Shown piece by piece: positions 6,785-10,720 of a DNA stretch of 10,720 bases. The position numbers and the translations under genes are program-made. Below the pieces are notes generated by a model. The model saw only the letters and a list, made by a program, of their open reading frames with translations. It ran no database searches and was not told where the DNA came from. Positions within the stretch are counted from its first letter, which is position 1; every line of letters starts with the position of its first letter. The DNA comes from Mucilaginibacter sp. UBA4741. Its GTDB lineage: Bacteria; Bacteroidota; Bacteroidia; Sphingobacteriales; Sphingobacteriaceae. The DNA is taken from the NCBI GenBank assembly GCA_002403905.1, contig DHIR01000017.1:1-10720 (forward strand), written 5' to 3'.

Positions 6785-8047
6785 TCACGTTTTCTGCTTC
6801 TTCTTTTTAGCAGCCGGGAACAGCACATTATTTAATATCAACCGGTAACCGGGTGAGTTTGGATGCAAATTTAAATCAGTCGGTGGGTCGCTAACCGAGT
6901 GCTGGTAATCTTCGGGGTCGTGGCCGCTATAAAATGTCCATTGCCCTTTGCCAAATTCGCCATGAATGTAGCGCACTTCGTTGGCGGTTTTCATTTCGCC
7001 CATTATAGTAACGCCGGGTTTAATTTTGTTTTTGTTAAAAGCCGTAGTTAGCCCCATAAAACCTTTTATCACTTTATCATGATTTTGCGTAAGCATGCTG
7101 GGCACTACATCCCACTTAGCCGAAAAATCAAACAGCGTAAAAAAATCTTGGGTACGGTCGACCTGGCGGGTGGTGGTTACATCAATATCACTAAACTGGT
7201 GCGAGAACGGATTAACATCTAAGTTAAAATTCTGGAAAGCAAATGTCTGTGTAAAATCAAGTTTGCTTTGCGCGTTAAAATCGGCACCATCACCATCAAA
7301 CATACTTTCGCAAATATCTGTATTGGCAGCAGCCAGGGCTATATCAAATGTTTCTGTACCAGAGCACATTGCAAACAAAAAACCTCCACCAGCGGTAAAA
7401 TCACGGATACGTTGCGCTACGGCCAGCTTCATTTTTGATACCTTTTTAAAGCCCAGTTTAGCGGCCATAGCTTCCTGAGTCTTCTTATCATCAATATACC
7501 ATTGCGCGTTACTAAACCCCGCGAAGAACTTGCTGTACTGGCCCGTAAAATCTTCATGGTGCATGTGCAGCCAGTCATACTTTGGCAGGTCTCCGCGCAT
7601 TACTTCTTCATCATAAACCAGGTCGAAAGGTATTTCGGCATATTTTAGTACCAGGGTAACGGCATCGTCCCACGGCAATTTATTTTTCGGCGAATACACG
7701 GCAATCCTCGGCGCTTTTTCCAGCTTAACCAAATCCATATTTACAGATGGGTCGCCAACCTGGGTAATAATCTCGCTTACCTTAGCATCGGCCAATACCT
7801 CGTAACTTATCCCGCGGATATTACATTCGTCCTCCAGCTTTTTATCATACTTGGTCATGAAACTACCGCCGCGATAGTTAAGCAGCCAATCAACCTCGCC
7901 CCCGTTTTTTAATACCCAAAACGCGATGCCGTAAGCTTTTAGATGATTTTTTTGCACCTCATCCATCGGCATTAAAAGGGAAGCGGCCCTGGTTGCCAGA
8001 GTTAAAAAAATAAAGGCAAAAGGTAAAAGGTATTTTAAGCGATGCAT
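6785..8047 (-). CDS. Exported protein of unknown function, amidotransferase-like (paralogue B)
   Basis: 420 residues from the ATG at 8047. A TTG two codons upstream is possible but less likely, because MHRLKYLLPFAF aligns with the N-terminus of paralogue A. It has a Sec signal peptide with a likely cleavage near ATRAAS (18-23). It shares every landmark with paralogue A: the WLLNYRGGSFMTKYD block (54-68), HHEDFTGQYSK (163-173), GGFLFAMCSG (221-230) with Cys228, GQWTFYSGHDPE (368-379) with His376 and Glu379, and the Lys-rich tail KKKKQKT. It differs mainly in two segments: residues 174-199, and about 275-300, where A has a Gly-rich GYGGRQGG insertion that B lacks. It is the promoter-proximal member of the pair and is divergent from the cyclophilin gene, with a 22-bp inverted repeat upstream. 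The label 'asparagine synthetase B' is not supported by any visible domain. A role as periplasmic amidase, amidotransferase or non-catalytic binder is open. Confidence 0.85.
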   Translation of the reverse strand: MHRLKYLLPFAFIFLTLATRAASLLMPMDEVQKNHLKAYGIAFWVLKNGGEVDWLLNYRGGSFMTKYDKKLEDECNIRGISYEVLADAKVSEIITQVGDPSVNMDLVKLEKAPRIAVYSPKNKLPWDDAVTLVLKYAEIPFDLVYDEEVMRGDLPKYDWLHMHHEDFTGQYSKFFAGFSNAQWYIDDKKTQEAMAAKLGFKKVSKMKLAVAQRIRDFTAGGGFLFAMCSGTETFDIALAAANTDICESMFDGDGADFNAQSKLDFTQTFAFQNFNLDVNPFSHQFSDIDVTTTRQVDRTQDFFTLFDFSAKWDVVPSMLTQNHDKVIKGFMGLTTAFNKNKIKPGVTIMGEMKTANEVRYIHGEFGKGQWTFYSGHDPEDYQHSVSDPPTDLNLHPNSPGYRLILNNVLFPAAKKKKQKT

Positions 8048-8070
8048 ATTCAAATTTAACGAATAATTAT

Positions 8071-8078
8071 GGAAGGTA
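8071..8078 (-). promoter_or_regulatory. Candidate -7-like element for paralogue B
   Basis: On the minus strand, TACCTTCC starts 11 nt after the inner end of the 22-bp inverted repeat arm and lies 23 nt before the ATG at 8047. It matches TAnnTTTG in the first six positions only. It is proposed because the same TACCTT motif occurs at the identical 11-nt offset from the opposite arm, upstream of the cyclophilin gene. Confidence 0.35.
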
Positions 8079-8111
8079 TTATAAATTTAGTAAAAGGAGA
8101 AAGGTAAAAGG

Positions 8112-8339
8112 TTTGTAACATAAAATTTTTAATCCAGCTAGTTCTAAAACCTTACACGTTACCTCAGGGTCCTCTATCGAGAGACCCTGAGGGGACATCG
8201 AAGAGACAGTTTTATAATTATCTTAATAACTAGTTTCTAATCAACAAATCTTTAACTCCGATATCTATCGGGACAACTAATCTCTAATCTTTCCCCGATA
8301 GCTATCGGGGCACCAATCTAAGCCCCATAAAACCTTTAT
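8112..8339. other. Non-coding divergent intergenic interior with three hairpins
   Basis: This is the core of the only gene-free stretch above 300 bp (8048-8402). It holds no open reading frame worth calling. It contains three inverted repeats. The first is a 10-bp stem of CCTCAGGGTC (8162-8171) with GACCCTGAGG (8183-8192), extendable past one bulged base. The second is CCGATA-TC-TATCGG (8258-8271). The third is the perfect 18-bp palindrome CCCCGATAGCTATCGGGG (8293-8310). The intervening sequence is AT-rich with recurrent CTAATCT-like words. Confidence 0.75.
8293..8310. repeat. 18-bp perfect palindrome CCCCGATAGCTATCGGGG
   Basis: The self-complementary 18-mer is echoed by a shorter copy at 8258-8271 (CCGATA-TC-TATCGG). 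The word CTATCG also occurs at 8174-8179. I believe GATAGCTATC palindromes are abundant between genes in this family of bacteria, but this is memory and not shown by the window. It could be a dispersed palindrome or a protein-binding site; there is no T-run for termination. Confidence 0.7.
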
Positions 8340-8372
8340 CCTTTTACCTTTCTCCTTTTACCTCAAAAACAT

Positions 8373-8380
8373 TACCTTTG
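8373..8380 (+). promoter_or_regulatory. Bacteroidota -7 element for the cyclophilin gene
   Basis: TACCTTTG is an exact match to TAnnTTTG, 22 nt before the ATG at 8403. The -33 region is occupied by the inverted repeat arm (8340-8361) and lacks a TTG at the usual spacing. A typical start of transcription would fall near 8385-8388, giving a leader of about 15-18 nt. Confidence 0.6.
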
Positions 8381-8402
8381 CCAACTATTAAAAAAACTGA
8401 CA

Positions 8403-8864
8403 ATGAGTAAAGCAATTATAAAAACTGAAAAAGGCGACATGACCGTAGAGTTTTACGATACAGACGCCCCTAAAGCAGTAGCTAACTTTAAAAAATTAGC
8501 AAAAGAAGGCTTTTACAACGGCATAGCTTTTCACCGTGTTATCCCTAACTTTATGGTACAGGGCGGTTGCCCGTTCTCTAAAGACCCTGCAACTGCTTAT
8601 AAAGCAGGCAGCGGCGGACCAGGTTATAATATTGATTGCGAGCTAACCGGCGAACTGCAATATCATGACCGTGGTGTATTATCAATGGCTCACGCGGGCC
8701 GTAACACCGGTGGTTCACAATTCTTTATTTGCCATAGCCGCACCAACACCGCGCACCTTGACCGTAATCATACCTGTTTTGGTAAGGTTATTGAAAATGT
8801 TGACCTTGTTGATGATATACGCCAGGGCGATAAAATTTTATCAATAGAAGTAACAGAGGATTAA
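8403..8864 (+). CDS. Peptidyl-prolyl cis-trans isomerase, cyclophilin type
   Basis: A 153-residue single-domain cyclophilin without a signal peptide, therefore cytoplasmic; it catalyses cis-trans isomerisation of Xaa-Pro bonds. The core motif FHRVIPNFMVQGG spans residues 43-55, with Arg45, Phe50 and Gln53 matching human cyclophilin A Arg55, Phe60 and Gln63. GSQFFI is at 104-109 and HLDRNHTCFGKV at 118-129. The position equivalent to the cyclosporin-contacting Trp121 is His118, so cyclosporin binding is probably weak, as in other bacterial cyclophilins lacking that Trp. Length is normal for small bacterial members. It is preceded by a TACCTTTG promoter and followed 88 bp later by the DUF5606 gene, probably on the same transcript, with a repeat-filled gap. 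The gene is divergent from the exported paralogue pair. Confidence 0.95.
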   Translation: MSKAIIKTEKGDMTVEFYDTDAPKAVANFKKLAKEGFYNGIAFHRVIPNFMVQGGCPFSKDPATAYKAGSGGPGYNIDCELTGELQYHDRGVLSMAHAGRNTGGSQFFICHSRTNTAHLDRNHTCFGKVIENVDLVDDIRQGDKILSIEVTED

Positions 8865-8867
8865 ATA

Positions 8868-8947
8868 GAGTTATGAGTTTTGGGTAATGAGTTATGAGTT
8901 TTATATACTCAACTCAAAACTCAAAACTCAAAACTCAAAACTCAAAA
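8868..8947. repeat. Heptamer repeat array (five CTCAAAA) with inverted partner
   Basis: Five perfect CTCAAAA units run from 8913 to 8947, ending 5 nt before the proposed DUF5606 start. Upstream, GAGTTATGAGTTTT occurs twice (8868-8881 and 8889-8902); its GAGTTTT is the reverse complement of the array word AAAACTC. The two halves can therefore pair imperfectly across the region. Seven-base units mean that a copy-number change shifts any reading frame through the array. Confidence 0.85.
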
Positions 8948-8952
8948 AACAT

Positions 8953-9489
8953 ATGAATTTAAGCGGAATTGTATCAGTAGCCGGTAAACCGGGATTATGG
9001 AAAGCATTGGTACAAAACAAATCGGGTTTTGTATTAGAAAGCATAGATGCACAAAAAATTAAGCTGATAGCTAACCTATCAACTGCTAAACTAGCGGCGC
9101 TTGACGAGATCACTATTTTTGGTGATGGCGATGATATTAAGTTAACGGACGTATTTGAGCGAATGAAAACCGCGACAAATGCACCTGACGCTAAAGCAGA
9201 CGGCACCAACCTAAGAGGATTTTTTAGAGAAGTGGCCCCGGGTCATGACGAAGAAAAAGTTTATGCTTCGGATATGAAGAAGATATTAAACTGGTTCAAC
9301 ATATTAAAAGATATGCCTTTATTTAGCGAGGAAGCTCCAAAAGCACCGGAAGCCGGTGAAGGTGAAAAAGTTGCTGCGCCTGTAAAACTTACAGACAAGC
9401 CAAAACCGGTTGCTAAAAAAGCAAACTCGGCACCAAAAGCACAAGCACCAAAGGTTAGCGCACCAAAAAACCCATCTAAGAAAGGATAG
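8953..9489 (+). CDS. DUF5606 domain-containing protein (conserved Bacteroidota protein of unknown function)
   Basis: 178 residues from the ATG at 8953. The N-terminal block MNLSGIVSVAGKPGLWK (1-17), QNKSGFVLESID (21-32) and NLSTAKLAALDEITIFGDGDD (41-61) is the part I recognise as the Bacteroidota-specific DUF5606 family. A helical segment follows (about 87-125, RGFFREVAPGHDEEKVYASDMKKILNWFNIL). The tail (126-178) is a low-complexity Ala/Pro/Lys region, predicted disordered and basic at the end. No signal peptide or membrane segment; function unknown. An in-frame ATG at 8887 would add 22 residues, but these are encoded by the CTCAAAA repeat (reading LNSKLKTQNSKLKK), so 8953 is preferred. It probably shares the cyclophilin transcript, since no separate promoter is evident. 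Confidence 0.85.
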   Translation: MNLSGIVSVAGKPGLWKALVQNKSGFVLESIDAQKIKLIANLSTAKLAALDEITIFGDGDDIKLTDVFERMKTATNAPDAKADGTNLRGFFREVAPGHDEEKVYASDMKKILNWFNILKDMPLFSEEAPKAPEAGEGEKVAAPVKLTDKPKPVAKKANSAPKAQAPKVSAPKNPSKKG

Positions 9490-9493
9490 GTTT

Positions 9494-9710
9494 GATGTGC
9501 AGATATGCAAATGCGTGAATGTGCAGATGCTAATTGATGTGCAAATGTGCGGATATGCAAATGTGCAGATGCTTAAAAGGTTTGATATTTTAGAGAGTTG
9601 CAAAGTTTAAAAACTTCGCAACTCTTTTTGTTTGGTGGCGGTTGTCCGATATTAAAATAGTAGTCATACATTTCATCTGCACATTCGCACATCCGCACAT
9701 TTGCACATCC
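9494..9710. repeat. GATGTGC-type repeats forming a 36-nt inverted pair
   Basis: Two degenerate direct copies of a 37-nt unit (9494-9530 and 9536-9572) are built from words such as GATGTGCA, AATGTGC and CAGATGC. A third copy lies inverted at 9674-9709. The second and third copies pair at 34 of 36 positions by eye. The inverted pair encloses a terminator hairpin between two convergent genes. The array reads open in several frames on both strands, but those reading frames are artefacts of the repeat. Confidence 0.85.
9594..9629 (+). terminator. Intrinsic terminator after the DUF5606 gene
   Basis: AGAGTTGCAAAGTTT (9594-9608) pairs with AAACTTCGCAACTCT (9611-9625) at 14 of 15 positions, with one A-C mismatch. 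The 3' arm runs into four further T residues (9626-9629). It lies about 105 nt after the DUF5606 stop. There is no T-run on the minus strand, so it serves mainly the rightward transcript. Confidence 0.75.
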
Positions 9711-9711
9711 A

Positions 9712-10646
9712 CTAGCAATCCGGTTCATCGCACTTCTCATCCGCAAACTCCGGCTCGAAAGTGCTGTGGTTTATATCCAGGTGTTGTAAGCGATGTCTGA
9801 GGTCGGCTTTTATACTGTCAAACAAATGCAGATCTGTCGGGGCTATAACCAGGTGGGCCGTTAGCGCGTTTTCGGTAGTGCTTAGCGCCCATACGTGCAT
9901 GTGGTGAATATCAACCACGCCTTTTGCTTTTAGCAGCTCGGCTTTTATTTTGGCTACGTCCATTTCTTTGGGTACACCATCCATTTCTAAACGCAGGCTA
10001 TCTTTAAGCAAACTCCAGGTACCACGAAGTATTACAACGGCTATAATTAAGCTAACAACACTATCTATCCAATATAATTTGGTGAAATAAATGATCACAC
10101 CGGCTATTACTACGCCTAATGATACCACCGCATCCATTGCCATGTGCATATAAGCGCCTTTTACGTTTAGGTCGGTATCTTTATCCTTTACAAAAAGCCA
10201 TGCCGTAAACGCGTTAATACCTATGCCTATTAATGATACCCAGGCAATCGTTGCTCCCTCTATTACCTGCGGGTGCATAAAGCGGATGACCGCCTCGTAA
10301 GTTATCATACCTATAGTGGCAACCAATATCACCGCGTTAAAGAACGATACTAATATGGTTGAGCGTTTATAGCCATAAGTAAATTACTGTTTGAACCTAC
10401 TTTGGTTAGCTTAAATGCCAGTAAAGCTAACGCCAGGCCAACAACATCGCTCAGGTTATGCCCGGCATCAGTTAATAAAGATAATGAGCCGGTAATTAAC
10501 CCCGCGATAACCTCAATAATAACAAAAGCCGAGTTAAGTATAATGCCCCAAATAAAAGCTGCATTTAAATGATCAAGCTTAGGAGCTTCGTGGTGATGAT
10601 GACCAAATCCATGAGAATGATCGTGTGAATGAGAGTGACCTGACAT
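9712..10646 (-). pseudogene. Cation diffusion facilitator (zinc-type), frameshifted
   Basis: A CzcD/ZitB-like CDF exporter split by a frameshift. The N-terminal part starts at the ATG at 10646 (MSGHSHSHDHSH), with a His-rich metal-binding leader, TM1-TM2 and HNLSD (63-67). It leaves frame after KVGSNS and stops at 10350. The C-terminal part continues in the -1 frame as FTYGYKRSTILVSFFN, then TM3-TM6 with HMAMD, and the cytoplasmic domain (HHMHVWALSTTENALTAHL), ending in CDEPDC. Two HxxxD sites (TM2 and TM5) are the usual zinc-selective tetrahedral site. Restoring one base (AATTT to AAATTT on the coding strand, near 10381-10386) gives a 311-residue protein, normal for CDF. Either a recent single-base deletion or a sequencing error in a short homopolymer; everything else is intact. 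A longer in-frame start at 10688 is rejected because it reads through the promoter. Confidence 0.88.
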
Positions 10647-10650
10647 GGTG

Positions 10651-10658
10651 CAAAGGTA
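10651..10658 (-). promoter_or_regulatory. Bacteroidota -7 element for the CDF gene
   Basis: On the minus strand TACCTTTG is an exact TAnnTTTG match, separated by only four bases (CACC) from the ATG at 10646. Transcription would start at or inside the start codon region, so the mRNA is predicted to be leaderless or nearly so. It supports 10646 as the true start. No -33 TTG is apparent. Confidence 0.55.
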
Positions 10659-10673
10659 AGGTTTTAGAAAGTA

Positions 10674-10714
10674 AAAAGCCCCTCCCAACCCTCCCCGGCA
10701 GGGAAATCGCTTTT
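10674..10714 (-). terminator. Possible terminator or repeat of an upstream minus-strand gene
   Basis: AAAAGC (10674-10679) and GCTTTT (10709-10714) flank a GC-rich core (CCCTCCCCGGCAGGG at 10689-10703) that can fold. On the minus strand the element ends in GGGGCTTTTT, as a terminator would, for a gene beyond the window edge. The core resembles the dispersed element at 6685-6722. The stem is irregular, so this is tentative. Confidence 0.4.
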
Positions 10715-10720
10715 AACTTT

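Larger units (their letters stand above)
8090..8361. repeat. Perfect 22-bp inverted repeat bracketing the divergent intergenic region
   Basis: Arms 8090-8111 and 8340-8361 are exact reverse complements built from the units GTAAAAGG and GAAAGG (minus sense CCTTTTAC and CCTTTC). Each arm lies 41-42 nt upstream of a divergent start codon (8047 on minus, 8403 on plus). No target-site duplication or transposase is present. The arms could be regulatory sites or copies of a dispersed simple repeat. Confidence 0.85.

Noticed and set aside
7095..7478. 127-codon plus-strand reading frame antisense to paralogue B
   Set aside because: It is a shadow of the well-supported minus-strand gene with no recognisable features.
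5378..8047. Annotation of the paralogues as asparagine synthetase B
   Set aside because: There is no Ntn-type N-terminal Cys after Met and no ATP-pyrophosphatase loop; both proteins carry export signals and are about 420 residues, too short for AsnB.
8048..8053. TTG start two codons upstream for paralogue B
   Set aside because: The ATG at 8047 aligns with the paralogue's N-terminus, and TTG starts are uncommon.
8051..8058. TAAATTTG on the minus strand as promoter of paralogue B
   Set aside because: It matches TAnnTTTG exactly but ends only 3 nt before the ATG, so transcription would begin inside the gene. The TACCTTCC at 8071-8078 sits better, though it matches less well.
8090..8361. Miniature transposon (MITE) bounded by 22-bp terminal inverted repeats
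   Set aside because: No target-site duplication is seen at the ends, the arms are simple purine/pyrimidine repeats, and the interior has no transposon-like organisation. A second copy elsewhere would reopen the idea.
9261..9610. Several overlapping reading frames on both strands across the DUF5606 tail and the GATGTGC repeats
   Set aside because: They are open because the Ala/Pro/Lys-rich coding tail and the repeat lack stops in several frames; the translations are low-complexity His/Cys/Thr strings.
8868..9710. CRISPR-like arrays
   Set aside because: The CTCAAAA and GATGTGC repeats are short or degenerate, lack regular unique spacers, and no cas gene is nearby.
10378..10390. Programmed -1 ribosomal frameshift in the CDF gene
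   Set aside because: The heptamer T AAT TTA is not of the X XXY YYZ type and re-pairing would be poor; a missing base in AAATTT is the simpler explanation.
10647..10688. Fourteen-residue N-terminal extension of the CDF gene
   Set aside because: It translates through the TACCTTTG promoter; the His-rich N-terminus typical of the family starts at 10646.

Overview
The window looks chromosomal and comes from a Bacteroidota genome, most likely Sphingobacteriaceae (Mucilaginibacter/Pedobacter-like). The evidence is a Porin_10-type outer-membrane protein, a DUF5606 protein, promoters of the TAnnTTTG type with almost no Shine-Dalgarno sequences, and intergenic regions filled with short dispersed repeats in inverted pairs. 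The family and genus assignment is inference from gene content and style, made without a database search.

Layout. 79-1173 (+) is an AI-2E family membrane transporter. A dispersed repeat and a short-leader promoter follow, then a tightly overlapping cluster at 1296-5278 (+): lpxK (lipid A 4'-kinase), a trimeric-type purine nucleoside phosphorylase, and a large outer-membrane beta-barrel porin. The cluster ends in a hairpin that is one arm of a perfect 26-bp inverted repeat; the other arm abuts the convergent gene. 5378-8047 (-) holds two tandem paralogues of an exported protein of unknown function with a Cys-nucleophile (class I glutamine-amidotransferase-like) signature; such proteins are often mislabelled 'asparagine synthetase B'. 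A 355-bp repeat-rich divergent intergenic region separates them from a cyclophilin peptidyl-prolyl isomerase (8403-8864, +) and a DUF5606 protein (8953-9489, +). A convergent region with a terminator nested inside a 36-nt inverted repeat leads to a zinc-type cation diffusion facilitator gene (9712-10646, -). That gene is broken by what looks like one missing base.

How the genes fit together. lpxK and the porin both serve the outer membrane, with a nucleoside-salvage gene translationally overlapped between them. The exported paralogue pair and the cyclophilin are transcribed divergently from promoters that look like mirror images: a perfect 22-bp inverted repeat sits 41-42 nt upstream of each start codon, and a TACCTT motif lies exactly 11 nt inside it on both sides. 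The rest is housekeeping or transport.

Most interesting points: the mirror-image promoter pair; the exported amidotransferase-like paralogues with a candidate Cys-His-Glu triad; the phosphorylase, which combines PNP-like and MTAP-like specificity residues; and the repeated use of unrelated inverted repeats at gene junctions. No mobile element, CRISPR array, rRNA or tRNA was seen.
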